64,000 nt of DNA. Source: Perognathus longimembris pacificus (Eukaryota; Chordata; Mammalia; Rodentia; Heteromyidae). Positions 47,668 to 58,235 of the stretch are shown here, piece by piece. The stretch spans positions 11,831,528 through 11,895,527 of the forward strand of contig NC_063184.1 of NCBI RefSeq assembly GCF_023159225.1. The letters are read 5' to 3'. The notes under the pieces are model-generated. The model searched no databases and was not told where the DNA came from. It saw only the letters and a program-made list of their open reading frames with translations. Each line of letters opens with the position of its first letter. The stretch's first letter is position 1. The translations under genes and the position numbers were made by a program.

Positions 47668-48545
47668 TTTTTTTTTTTTAATTTAATTTTATTGTCAAGG
47701 TGATGTACAGAGGGGTTATGGTTACATATGTAAGGTACTGAGTACATTTCCCGTCAAACTTGATAGCACCTCCCTCATTTTTCTCTTGCCTTCCCTCCCC
47801 ACAGATACCCCCCCCCCTGGAGTTATACAGTTAATTCCCAACATATTTCAAATCCTTTAACTCTCAGTCTTGTCCTTTCTGGCCTTCAGAATAGTAAGGA
47901 ATATATTTCTGTGGTTTGTGTCCTGCTCGTTTTTATTGTATCATGTTAAATAACATGACACACTCTAAGACACTCTCCTATATACACTTACTTATTGTTA
48001 AGGGAGTTTCCTGTAATCCTATTCATAATGGAGCAAATACTGTTTTTGAAAAGATCCCCCTTACTCTAGAGCAGCAGATTGTAGGCTATTGTCTTGGTAA
48101 AGGTGTAGCTATAGTATGGTCATCTTGTCTATCAATAAACTTAATCTCTTTTACTTCAATAGAAACAAATCTACTGTGTAGGCCCAATGGTCTTTTTTCT
48201 TAAAAAATACACTTGATTTTCCTTAGCTATTTGTACAAAGAGTTGCCATTCACCAGAGCAGTACATGAATCCAGTGTCTCTTGATCAATGTCACCCTTTT
48301 CCACATTCTTATCCACCTTCCCTCACTTTTCTTAATTTTCAGGTTATGCATTGAATCCTTTTTTTTGCCAATCAAATAAGCAATGTATGTACACAGTGTA
48401 TCTTGATTTATGTCAACCCTGTGACCCCTTCTCTTATTTCTCTCAGCTCTGTGGCATATGCAGTGCATCCTACTCATTTCCTCACTTCCTTCTTCTACTT
48501 GTCTTGACCCCTCTCCCTCTCCATTCCCTGGGATTCCTAGCAGAC
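47668..48545 (-). mobile_element. L1 3' end with internal duplicated units
   Basis: Plus: T tail, TTTATTGTCAAGGTGATGTA, CAGAGGGGTTATGGTTACAT (complement of the L1 terminus), then C-rich polypyrimidine at 47795-47820. Two related pyrimidine-rich modules follow (about 48240-48355 and 48365-48480), both containing a TCTTGATyxATGTC-type core, as if the 3' UTR carries a tandem unit. Confidence 0.7.
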
Positions 48546-49290
48546 CTGATCTACAGACTGGGTGACAGGGCTTTGCCTGGAGGAGCCTTCAAAGGACCAG
48601 CCACTGGCAAGAGCAGGTAGGGAGCCTGCAGGCTGGGAGAGGAGTGGAGTGAAGATAAGAAAGGGGGGTTGAAAGGTCTTCAGAAGGCAGCACCTGCTCT
48701 TGTTCCTCTTGCCACATGCTCAGGCCAGGCCTGCGGGCAGACTGTCGCCCACCAATAGTGACCTGCCCAGGTACGCACACACCCACAAATCTCTTTCTGG
48801 AACTTTGGGGCACAGGGATAGCCCAAGGCCGAGAGGAGGCCTAGGGCTGTCTCCAGCAGGTTGACATAAAAGCCTGGACCCTGGCTCCAGAGGATCTCTA
48901 GTCTGCCGCTTCTGCCCTGGCTATGGAATGGTGAAGCAAGACCATGGGAAATTTTATCTGTGGAGATGGAAATGTAGAGACAATCTCTGGACAGATCCAT
49001 ACCGGGGACCTTGGAAAAGAGTTCATCCCCAAGCCCTGGATGGAGAAGGGCGAGGGCATGGCTGCATGCTTTGCTGTCTGAAATGAACTGAATGGCAAGG
49101 AGTGACCAAACCCTGGAAAACACCATACACACACAAACACACACACACACACACACACACACGAAACCTGGCAAACCTGGTCCCTGGTCATGAGGACAAC
49201 CTGCGAGCACTTGGCAATCTGTGAGCTGAGGCGCTGGCAGGCAATCCGTAGCTTTTGCAACTCTCCCCAGCAAACACACTGTGGTGTCTG
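48546..49290 (-). pseudogene. Unidentified GC-rich protein-like segment, probable pseudogene
   Basis: About 700 bp, clearly GC-richer than its flanks. On the minus strand two adjacent pieces read like normal protein. One is at about 49190-49279 (begins QKLRIACQRLSSQIAKCSQV); the second, at about 48683-49095, contains DCLYISISTDKISHGL and ends ...AGHYWWATVCPQ... before a stop at 48680. The two are in different frames, separated by a (CA)n microsatellite at 49127-49162, so a single open frame would need a shift. I do not recognise the family. It could be a retrocopy of an unknown gene, a real exon, or chance. Confidence 0.3.
49127..49162. repeat. (CA)n microsatellite
   Basis: About 17 CA units with one AA interruption, inside the GC-rich segment. 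Confidence 0.92.
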
Positions 49291-49657
49291 AAATTTTGAA
49301 CTGTCTTTGTTGTTGAGAGCCTTGTGTTATTTAATGATACTGTGGCTACAAATTCATGGGTAATGGCAAAATGCACAGTGACATTTTTATTGTGTTTGTG
49401 TGTCCTATCTCTTTCCTTTTGCCACTTCATGATTGAAAGAATCATCTTTTCCTAGTTCCTCATGATTATTTGTGTGACTGTATTCCAAAGGATCAAAACA
49501 GTAGTTTTTTTTTTCTTTACAAGAAAAGGAAGAAAGCTTATTCGGATTGCTTTTAAATGGTCACAGTGCAAAAATATACCCAGCGAAAGTTTTGACTTCA
49601 AATTGATTTTTTGTTATGAACTCTCTTAGAGACAATCTCTTCCCCCACCTCTCTTTG
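49291..49657. other. Unique DNA, nothing recognised
   Basis: No repeat or gene recognised. Confidence 0.45.
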
Positions 49658-49873
49658 TGCCAGTCCTGGAACTTGAACTCAGGGCCTGGGCATTGTCCCT
49701 GATTTTGTGCTCAAGACTGGCACTGTACCACTTGAGCCACAACTCCAACTTCTGGCTTTTGGATGATAAATTGGAAATAAGAGTCTCACATCTTTCTTGA
49801 GTAGGCTGGCTTAAGAACTGTAATCCTCAGATCTCAGCCTCTTAAGTAGCTAGGATTACAGACTTGTGCCACT
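49658..49873 (-). repeat. B1-Geo composite SINE
   Basis: Plus: GTGCCAGTCCTGGAACTTGA, CCACTTGAGCCACAACTCCA, GATAAATTGGAAATAAGAGT, CAGATCTCAGCCTCTTAAGT, AGCTAGGATTACAGACTTG. Confidence 0.9.
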
Positions 49874-52074
49874 CTTATTTTAAGAGTTGTAGCCTAGGTT
49901 ATGAACTCAGTGTTTTGGTTTTAAAAAAATCATCTTATTTTGTACCTCCAAATGAACATTGCAACTGAGACATAGTTAAGTTTCCAGAAAGAACCCAAGA
50001 GAATAAACAAGTGATTATAATAGCCACCCACAAGAAAACAAAATCCAAAGGCAACCTTTAAAAGAATTAGTCATTTGAAGACAATGGCAAAATATTTGTT
50101 AAAAGCCTGACATTTTGTTTAGTCAGTTATTAACTTCTATGCATAGTGAGACAGTGTCTAAGATTATTATTTAAAACCAAACACACACACACACATACAC
50201 ACACACACTTGCTCAGTATAAAGTTACTTCCTTTCTTCACTTAGTGAAGTTACAGGCATTCATTATTGACTTGGGGGCATGGTTTAAATGAATCTATATC
50301 AATGGGTCTAAAGGAAGAACGTGAGGTGGTTTAGTGGGGTGGAGATGATGCCCTGCTGTAGAAAAGAAATGTCAGCAGCAGTGGTGGCTTGTGTTGACAT
50401 CAGTTAACCTAACTGGACACTGGCCCTGGATGAGCTGCTAATTCTTTGTAAAGGGTTCATTCCAAGTGGGAGAACTATGTCTCTGCGAGCTCTCCAGATC
50501 CATTCACTTAAGCAGTTGAAACTACGAAAGGGTTGTATACTGCACATGGTGGAGGCTCGGGAGCCCGTGTGCTCTATGGAAGGACTTAGGTTCAGTTCTT
50601 GGGAAAGTATGAAATGGCTAGGTATTCTCTCTCATCTCCATTTCCATCATATTCTCCAGCATTTCTGAACCCCTGTGTTGTATGATCTTTACAATGACTC
50701 TATAGGAGTCATCTTGCTCTGTCTCTCATTCCCAATTCCTAAGTCGTCACCTAAGCTTAAAAGTTTTTGATTCCCTGTCCTCAATATGTATTTTCCAAAT
50801 GAGTATGCATAGCCATTATATTTTGATATTTTCAACAAATATTGATATTTAGATTTCCACTTCAATAAATTCTTTGTAGATAACTTTAATGTTTTCCTAA
50901 GCCATTACTGAGAATTCAGAAATTTTAAGTTATTTCTTAAAACAATTGGGATCAATGATATTCTACAGATTTTATTATCTCCTTCTGTCACCATATGAAG
51001 CAGAGGATTAGATTCCATTTCACCATTCAATACTCAAATCTAGAATGTTGAGATAATAATGCATATTCAAATATTCTCCTACTATACCTCCCCCATCACT
51101 CTAACACAACTCTTGCTTGTATCCTCAAAAAATGTTTATATATTTGAGAATGAAAAATTGAAAGGAAATAACTGCTAATATACATTATATACATATTTAC
51201 ATGTACAGCCAAAATATACCACCTACCATGGTCATCAAGAGCCTTCAGCAACTTAAAAGTCAGGATCTAAGGGGGATAATGCATTTGTTCAAAGGATAGA
51301 ATTGAATATTTTGTAATTTAATTTTTTTTAAGATTGGTACTTGTGGCAGTTTTTCCTTCCCTGGAGATACAAGAAACTCTAGGAAGTTCATCCACAAAAT
51401 ATGAAGATGTCTGTTCAGCCCATTTTCTGTTTTAAGTTTTGGGAGACTGGAAACAAATTGTTAATGACTCAAGCCTGAGTGCATTTATTTCAGAATCAAA
51501 ATTACAAAAGCTTATTTATTTCTGAATTTTTTTTATTCCTTGAGGTCAAGAACTACTAATCTGTGTGGATAGGTTTAGACACATTTAGTGTGGTTGGCCA
51601 CACCCAATCCAACAAATATGTAAACTCAACCCCCAATAAACAATGTAAACAATCATAAATGATAGAGATCATGTTAGATAAGAAAGAATACACCCAGGTT
51701 TATCCTAGTTTAGTCTTTCAGAATATATTCTTACCAAATGATTTCAGAACATTGCATATATTTCTTCCTTTTACAGTGACATGTACAAAAAACAAACAAA
51801 AAAACCTCCACCAAAAAAATAGAAAACTTTAATTTGAAAAGCACTTCTCTAAACCTTCCCTCAATATAATTTGCATTAAGGAGGATCATGAAGTTGATTA
51901 CATTGAACTCTAGATGAATTTACTTTGCTTTGTAGCTGTTTGAATTATACTTCATGAAATAAACAATGTAATAACTGGACATTTTGTAATGACAAAAGAA
52001 AAGTTATATCTCCATCAAGGGTGCTTTTTAATCAGCTTTTGTTTCATTTTTCCCCACTTTCAAAATTCTCTTCA
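49874..52074. other. AT-rich unique DNA
   Basis: No gene or interspersed repeat recognised; one CA microsatellite described separately. Confidence 0.45.
50180..50208. repeat. (CA)n microsatellite
   Basis: CA array with one TA interruption. Confidence 0.88.
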
Positions 52075-52330
52075 AGGAGTTGTACAGATGAGTTTCATTA
52101 TAACTTGACAGTTTATGAGGACAATGCAACTTGATCAATGTTGCCTCTTCTAGCATTCTCTCCCTCCTCTCCCAACCCCGTTCATCTCCTCAAGTTACCT
52201 GATTCCATTTTCACCTTTGTTTATTGAATATTATGACTGCACACACCCGTGACCTCTTTTCCTTCCTTTGTCCATTCATCCATCTGTTTCCCTGACCTTG
52301 CTCCCATTGGACAAAACTTGTTTTGGCTTC
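52075..52330 (-). mobile_element. L1 3' UTR fragment (tentative)
   Basis: Plus: GAGTTGTACAGATGAGTTTC, AACTTGATCAATGTTGCCTC, CTCCCTCCTCTCCCAACCCC. Organisation (terminus, then TGATCAATGTC-type core, then polypyrimidine) matches the modules in the L1 at 47668-48545. Confidence 0.55.
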
Positions 52331-52854
52331 CTCATCTCCATTTTGTTAAACTGTATGTCAGATTGGCAGAATATTTTGTATTCTTTTTTGATTTACTGGT
52401 AATCAATTATTACATCATTGAGCTGGTTGCAATGAAACATTACCAAAGAGCAGGGCTAAAATGACTAACTCTTTATGCAGCAACCAGATGCTAATCTATA
52501 AAAACATATGGGCTAATTTTGACTTTTGTTTCTTCTTGGAAAATTGCTGCAAGAAAATTTGACCCCTGGTCCAAAAATGAATAAGAGAAAGAAAACAAAA
52601 GTGTCAATCTCTGTACTTTATATATTCTCACTACATTTGTGAAAGCCTTTCTTTATATTCCTATACACCTTTATCTCTATCATCACATCTGTATCAGCAG
52701 CAGGATGTCTTATCACTAATAGGCTCTGATTTGGTTTCATGTACTTGAAAGCATATGGGACTTTTGGTAGATCTCTGATGTTGCGTTTTCTTCTTTTTTT
52801 CCCCTGGTACTGCACAAGTACCCTCAGCCTTTATTTCAAAAAGTTACTTCCACT
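52331..52854. other. Unique DNA, nothing recognised
   Basis: No repeat or gene recognised. Confidence 0.4.
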
Positions 52855-52990
52855 AAAGTTACTTGAGAGGGAGGGAGGGAAAAATGGGAAAGCGAGGGAA
52901 GGAGTGACATCGTCAAAAAAAGAAATACAATCCTTACTTGACTTATGTAAGTGTAACCCCTCTGCATCACCTTTATATTAATTTTTTAAA
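52855..52990 (+). mobile_element. L1 3' terminal fragment
   Basis: GAGAGGGAGGGAGGGAAAAA (polypurine), then TTATGTAAGTGTAACCCCTC, TGCATCACCTTTATATTAA and an A run. Shortened L1 terminus. Confidence 0.7.
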
Positions 52991-53109
52991 AAAGCTACTT
53001 GAAACTATTATGCTAATGAAAGCCAGTGGGCAGATTTTCCAATTGCCCTCCTTAAATCATTTGAGGCTAGCTGTGAGGGATTCCATCGGCGCCCAGCCTA
53101 TCCGCTCAG

Positions 53110-53255
53110 GTGAATCCATAGCTGTGAAACACCACACTCAGCTAGGTGGTAGCTGGGGAGCCTGTTAACTCTTGCTAGGCTAGCTTCCAACTTCAATGCA
53201 GATTGCTGCTTCCTGAGTGGCTGGGATTACAGATGCGCACTCCCATGCTCACCTG
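53110..53255 (-). repeat. B1-like SINE
   Basis: Plus: CTAGCTTCCAACTTCAATGC, TGCTTCCTGAGTGGCTGGGA, TTACAGATGCGCACTCCCAT, complement of the left half of a B1-type element. Confidence 0.6.
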
Positions 53256-53269
53256 AACATACCCCTTTT

Positions 53270-53545
53270 AAAGGAGAGGTATGTCTGTCTGACAGATACT
53301 TTGATGGGCCTGTGTGTAAGGTGGCCTCAGTGTCCATCACAGTGATGTCACGGAACTTCCCCCAGAGGCGGAGATCACAGCTTGGCGCCATTATGATATC
53401 CCTGTGCTCCAAGACAGGAGGTGGGGCTGGTTTGGGCCGCCTTCTGGTTCTGGACCCGGGGAGAAGGTAGTAGTGGCTAACAGCCACACAGCCCCAGGGC
53501 GGGAGAAGGAGCGGTCTCTCAGAGACCGCCCCTCAATGCCAAGCT
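53270..53545 (-). repeat. Unidentified GC-rich repeat, copy 1
   Basis: On minus it contains ATAATGGCGCCAAGCTGTGA, then CTCTGGGGGAAGTTCCGTGA, then CATCACTGTGATGG. A related order (TAATGGCGGGG..., CTCACAGAGGAAGGTTCATG, ACATCACCTGATGG) is found on minus at 61348-61562. The shared arrangement over more than 100 bp suggests two copies of one repeat, LTR-like in composition. Family unknown. The 86-codon minus frame 53227-53487 has no recognised domain. Confidence 0.45.
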
Positions 53546-54118
53546 GATCCTCAGCAGTCAGCTACATTCAAATTCTCCAAACTTAGAAACAAGCAAAGCC
53601 TTGGTTGAACTATGACATTCCCTCACGCTATCTCCCCCAATCCCCTGTGTCCCCCAAGCAGGCTGTGTTCTGTTCTGCATGGGGCAGAGACATGAGTAAA
53701 GTAAGACGTGATATGAAAACCCTGCAGAGGGCCTGTGGGGAGGGCCCTGAAGCAGGAAAAGGAGGGAGAGGGGTGCAAGCCAGCTGCAGGCCAGAAGTAT
53801 TAACACCACAAGCTGAGACTCAGCGCCCCTGAAGGGGCCTCCTGAGTGAGGAAGAGCCTGCTGCTGTCCTGGCTGCCCAACCTCCTCTAGTGACAGACTA
53901 CACTTCTGTATGCACTAAGTGAGAAATCATCCAGGCAGGGCAGCGCAGGCCTAGAATCCCAGCACTGGGAAGAAGAGGGCCCGACATTTATACACCCCAA
54001 AACTTGTGCTTTCCTCCGTCAATTCATCCCCACTAAGTAGTGACATGCCCTAGAGGGTGGCCTGTGCTGCGGGGGTTCCTGAGCTGCAGTGTCTCTCCTG
54101 TAAGATGGGTGCAACTAT
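53546..54118. other. GC-rich DNA, mostly unrecognised, with a B1 fragment
   Basis: A short B1-like start (GCAGGCCTAGAATCCCAGCA) lies at about 53936-53980, plus strand. The rest is not recognised. It flanks the 3' side of the minus-strand LTR. Confidence 0.4.
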
Positions 54119-54529
54119 TGTTATGCCAAGTCACGAAATGACCACCAAGAAGGCCACCGAGACTCAGACGTTCCGAAATGCAAAAGCAAGGCAAGGCTTT
54201 ATTCAGGCGAGCTGCAACTCGGGCCTCATCCTACCCACCGACACAGCGGAGGTTAGGAGGGAGCCCCGAGCTGTGATTACACAGGGCTTATAAAGGCAAA
54301 AAACAAAGTTACAGCAATCAGGTGTTCAAGCAAGCAAAATTAGGACACGGGTGCAAATGTGATTGGCTCAGGGCTCGAGGCATTCTAGGGGCGGTTAGAG
54401 TTAAGCATTCCCAGGGGGTTAGAGTTCTTGATCATCTGGGCCCTAATAAGCTTGCCCTGGGTTTGCTCATAGTTTAAACAGACAACAAAATGGGGGCTGC
54501 CTGAAAATGGGGTTTACTTTAACTCTTCA
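54119..54529 (-). mobile_element. ERV1 (gammaretrovirus-class) LTR
   Basis: About 410 bp, minus strand, starting TGAAGAGTTAAAGTAAACCC and ending near ...CTTGGCATAACA (TG...CA ends). It contains a TATA-type box (TTTATAA, plus 54288-54296), AATAAAGCCTTGCC (polyadenylation signal, plus 54198-54203) and, 3' of it, TTTTGCATTTCGGAACGTC then TCTCGGTGG, the R-U5 arrangement usual in ERV1 LTRs. Since the polypurine tract lies directly upstream, this is the 3' LTR. It is an endogenous, non-coding copy. Confidence 0.82.
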
Positions 54530-54556
54530 TTCCCCCCTCCATTCCCCCCTTCTGAT
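54530..54556 (-). other. Retroviral polypurine tract
   Basis: On minus, AGAAGGGGGGAATGGAGGG followed by GGGAA, immediately before the LTR start. The AGAAGGGGGGAATG form is typical of gammaretroviral plus-strand primers. The GGGGGGAATG motif occurs twice, so the LTR start could be 54529 or about 14 bp upstream. Confidence 0.8.
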
Positions 54557-56835
54557 AGGTAACTTGAGAACCAATCGTGGTTCGCCTTGCTTATTAGTTT
54601 CATTCTGACTGAGAATCGGTAGGGATAGATTGGTATTGTGCCCGCAATACCATAAGTTGTCATTGGTGCTTTACTCAGTTGGTAGCAGGTGTGGCTCAGA
54701 AGGAGGTCCAATCTAAAGGGCCTTTAGCTTGAGCCAGATCTTTTGGTGGACTTGCTATAGGGCTCTGAGGGGGCGATAAAAGCTCATAACAAATGCGATT
54801 GCAAGTTAGGAATAACATTTAGATGACATCACACAAGTCCCTTAGCCCTGCAGATGCAGGTACAGATAAACATAGTTTTACACCAAAGCCCCAATTCTGC
54901 CCCTATTTATATTATAGCCAATTTGATTACATACCAACTTTACTCATATGCTCTAATTTTAAAACATACTGATACCATTTGTTACATACTCAAACTTTCT
55001 AGGGATTGTCTTTCTCACTTTTAACATACCAAAACCTTTTAATCTAAAGGAAACATTTTTGTTTTCTCTCTCTAAAGTCTTTCCTTATACAGTTTTATAA
55101 TCTGTATCTTATAAAATTTAACATATCCCCACTAACACCATCTTCTACTTCCTCATACCATCAGTGACTTACTGGAACATTCTGTGGCAATTTCCTTTTT
55201 AAATCCCTTTCTTATTCAGAGGAAACCATTTATTTCTCTATCTCTTTCTCCAAGGCTTTCTATACTAACTTTCCTCTTTACATTTCCTGGGGCTTCTTTG
55301 CTGCTAGAGTTTTAAACTGTCTACATTTTCCGGTTTATCTCAACTACATCAAAGCAATTTACTGTGACTCCACCCACAGGCTGTTGGGGAAAACAAAGAT
55401 GGGGCAACGGTCAGTCCAATGGGACTGCTGCTCCTAAGAAGCCAGACCAGAGCCAACTATTCTATATCTATATTCTATATTCTATATCTATATTCTATAT
55501 CATGAGCCAACTATTCTAGAGTGGATTTGTCCAGTTTCCAGTTCCTCTAAGTGCCTAAGGTTGGCCAGTGGCTTCTGTAAGATCCACCCCCCAGGAGGGC
55601 TCCATGAAGATGCCCCCAGCAGTTTAAATCTCTGTCCAGTTACCTTGGTACCTGGCACACCTGATGGCAGTTACCTCCCTCTCTTCTGAGGTCACACCCT
55701 AATCCATCTGGACACATTTTAATACTCTTGGACACACCTCCCACCCCAGGCATTGCCTGGAAGTGACTCTCCAGCCTGTCATACATGCTTGGAATTTAGC
55801 AGCAGGCCAGTCTGCTTGAAAATTTCTTACAATATCCAATTTTCTTAATAGAGCTAGTTAACTCCAGTCAACTCAAGAATGTCCCCCCAAAATTTAAGTT
55901 TTAGCAGATCCAAAGCACTTTCCATCAGAAATCAGCTGCGTGTGATAAGAGTCTCATCTGAAGATGTAGATTCTTCCAGATGACTGTTAGACTCTCCTTG
56001 ATCCTCACTCAAATGCAATGGGCAGGAGCCATGGTGGTGTCAGGCAGCAGTGGCTCCCAGTGGTTCCAGTAGAATGTTACACCTTCTGCTGGGTTGCCTG
56101 CAACTTTCTCCATAGACTGGTAAGAGAAGCTTAACCTAAGTTAACCTAAAGCCTAACTTTAGTCAAATTTCCTAGTATTTTCCTGATTCCTTCTTAAGCA
56201 CACTAGCTTTTGTAGGCTGGCACATCACTGAAAGTCAAGACAGCTTTAGGCAATCAATGGCCCTTGGGTCATTTTTCCAGGGCAATAAGTTTAAATCAGA
56301 TATTTCCAATAAGGCTAGGATTTTTTTTAAGCCAACACAGAAGGCTTGGCCTGTAACCATTTCTCACAAGTGCAGTCTCTGTATACTGTTACCTCTGTTT
56401 TCCCTGCCTCTAGTTTATCCTGCCTCATCTTCCCCAAAACAACTCTGGTCCCTTGGTCCTAAAAGGGGGTGCTGATGGGTGAATATTATCAATCTTCTAT
56501 AACTTCTTCATGCTGACTCAGGGACGTTGACCTTACCTAGCCAGGAACCTTAACCGTAGTCTACTTTACCAAGGGGCTGAAGGATCAGATGTCCATTAGG
56601 AGCTTTACTCCAAACTGGAAATTACATTCAACATTTTAACTTTCAACTATACAGACTTCTTTTTGGGCTACCTCAGTGTAGCCTTTTAACATTCTAGTTT
56701 GTAAAAGCTTTTTTCCTGACTGGCTGGGAAACTGATCTCTGATGACCTAAAAAAATGCCTACATTACCTTTGCAGGCCTTTAACAGATCTCAATAAGGAC
56801 ACAATCTCAGGTCTACAAGCTTTCTTTCTGAAACA
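54557..56835 (-). mobile_element. Possible non-coding ERV internal remnant, unrecognised
   Basis: By position (upstream of polypurine tract and LTR on minus) this should be internal ERV sequence, but no gag, pro, pol or env similarity was seen and all frames are short. No 5' LTR copy was found up to the window end. It may be a non-autonomous or badly decayed element, or unrelated DNA beyond a truncation point. A 54-bp local duplication lies at 55450-55518. Confidence 0.35.
55450..55518. repeat. TCTATAT minisatellite with flanking duplication
   Basis: GAGCCAACTATTCTA occurs at 55450-55464 and 55504-55518, separated by a TCTATATCTATAT-type array, consistent with local tandem duplication and slippage. 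Confidence 0.8.
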
Positions 56836-56849
56836 GATGTATCGGCTTA

Positions 56850-57061
56850 AAATTCTCACTGCCAGTCAGAGCTTTGGCTGGAATATGCGTCCTGTCCATG
56901 TACTCTCCAAACGCCAGCCCATCCAGAGCTGTCCCGAACGTTCGCGAGTGTCCTCTTCCTCCTCCTCCTCCTCCTCCTCCTCGTCCTCCTCCTCGTCCTC
57001 CTCCTCCTCCTCCTCCTCCTCCTCCTCCTCCTCCTCCTCGTCCTCCTCATCCTCCTCCTCC

Positions 57062-57094
<33 letters not shown>

Positions 57095-57757
57095 CCTTCC
57101 CCTTCCCCTTCCCCTTCTCCTCCGCCTCCTCCTTCACACTGTGTTCTCTGGGGTTCCCTTGCTTCCCTTTCTGCCAGGAGGCCATCTGCTCCTCAGTCTC
57201 CTTTCGCACTGAGCATGCGTGCAGCGCATCCCCAGCCTCATAGAGCCACGGGTCCTGGATGGAGAAGGTAGAGGGATCTCAGGCCCTTTTCTCCTTCTTG
57301 TGTTTTTTGAGCTTCTTGCCACCCTTGGTCACTCCCTCACTCCTTCTGCGCTCTAGGGAAGTCTTGAACCAAGAGCCGTGGGAAGCAATCATAGGTAATA
57401 ACTTCCTCTTCTTTTTCTTCTCCAAGCAAACATACTCCAACTGGTCATGAGCCTGCTTCCCAGGGCTGTAAGACTTAGCTTGCCTGGCACAAACAATTTG
57501 GGTTCAGGTAGCTGGGGCAGCTCACCAATGTAGCTGTGGCCTTTCTTTGTCTTCTTTTTTTTTCCCCCCATACACATCTCAGGGACTGCCCCTTGGCCCA
57601 TGTTAAAGTGGGAGGTGGCCCTTGTGGAAGACTGGTCAGAAAAATAATTGTCATTATTTAACACTGAGTATTGAGTCTCTGGTTCTTTAGCAATCATCTT
57701 TTTCTTTTTCTCTGAGAGCCCAAGGCCCAGGTCTGCTTTGTGGGTCTTTGTGACCAT
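56850..57757 (-). pseudogene. KNOP1: KNOP1 (lysine-rich nucleolar protein 1) pseudogene
   Basis: The minus-strand reading starts MVTKTHKADLGLGL, followed by a Lys run, KEPETQYSVLNNDNYF and a second KKKKTKK block (57755 down to about 57550), the N-terminal signature of KNOP1/TSG118. A frameshift near 57470-57520 moves to the frame with KKLKKHKKEKRA, which meets an in-frame TGA at 57279-57281. After it, STFSIQDPWLYEAG and EEQMASWQKGKQ continue in the same frame. The Lys/Glu-rich part then dissolves into an expanded GGA (TCC) repeat (56951-57133), and the C-terminal domain is not found. Functional KNOP1 is a nucleolar protein; this copy cannot encode it. Intron absence could not be proven, so processed origin is likely but not shown. 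The 5' flank is an opposite-strand... same-strand L1 end at 57803. Confidence 0.8.
56951..57133. repeat. (TCC)n / (TCT)n compound microsatellite
   Basis: About 180 bp of pure pyrimidine except for scattered G and A: TCC units with TCG variants, then TCT, then CCCTTC units. It sits inside the KNOP1 pseudogene, where the gene has Lys/Glu codon runs, so it probably expanded from that coding tract. Poly-Ser, poly-Pro and poly-Arg frames here are artefacts. Confidence 0.93.
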
Positions 57758-57802
57758 TCCTGTGGGCCAAACCTCCTGGTCTCTCTTATGTTGCTTTGTA
57801 TG

Positions 57803-58140
57803 TATTTTTTTTAAGTTTTTATCATCAAACTGAATTACAGAGAGGTTACAGTTTCATACATTAGGCATTGGATACATTTATTGTACTATTTGTTACCTCA
57901 TCCCTCATTTCCCCTCCCCCTCCCCCTTTGTCTCCCCCCCCCAATGAGTTGTTCAGTTCATTCACACCAAACAGTTTTGCAAGTACTGCCTATGTAGTTG
58001 TTTGTCTTTTTTCTCCCTGTGTCTCTGTCCACTGCCTCCAACTATTGAATAACATGGCGATACAACACACTTATCCACACCTCTAACTTGAGTCTGTCTC
58101 CACTTATGCAATCTTCCTATGAAGAACAGTTTCTATGTGT
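57803..58140 (-). mobile_element. L1 3' end
   Basis: Plus: T8 tail, ATCATCAAACTGAATTACAG, AGAGGTTACAGTTTCATACA, CCCCTCCCCCTCCCCCTTTG, then AACAGTTTTGCAAGTACTGC. It mirrors the L1 copy at 1325-1965 (GCAATACTTGCAAAACTG) and stops about 55 bp from the KNOP1 start. Confidence 0.82.
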
Positions 58141-58235
58141 AGCTCTCACAGATCTATCTGACAGTTTCTCCAGGATATCATCTCAGAAGCAGGATTTGTA
58201 TTGTTTTACTATGAGTCGTGTGTGTGTGTGTGCAT

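Noticed and set aside
54514..54711. 65-codon minus frame just upstream of the LTR as an envelope C-terminus
   Set aside because: No membrane segment or transmembrane-subunit features are visible; the frame runs through the polypurine tract into the LTR.
56837..57271. 144-codon plus-strand frame with a long serine run, and the proline- and arginine-rich frames beside it
   Set aside because: Direct translation of the TCC/GGA microsatellite; the meaningful reading is the broken KNOP1 copy on minus.
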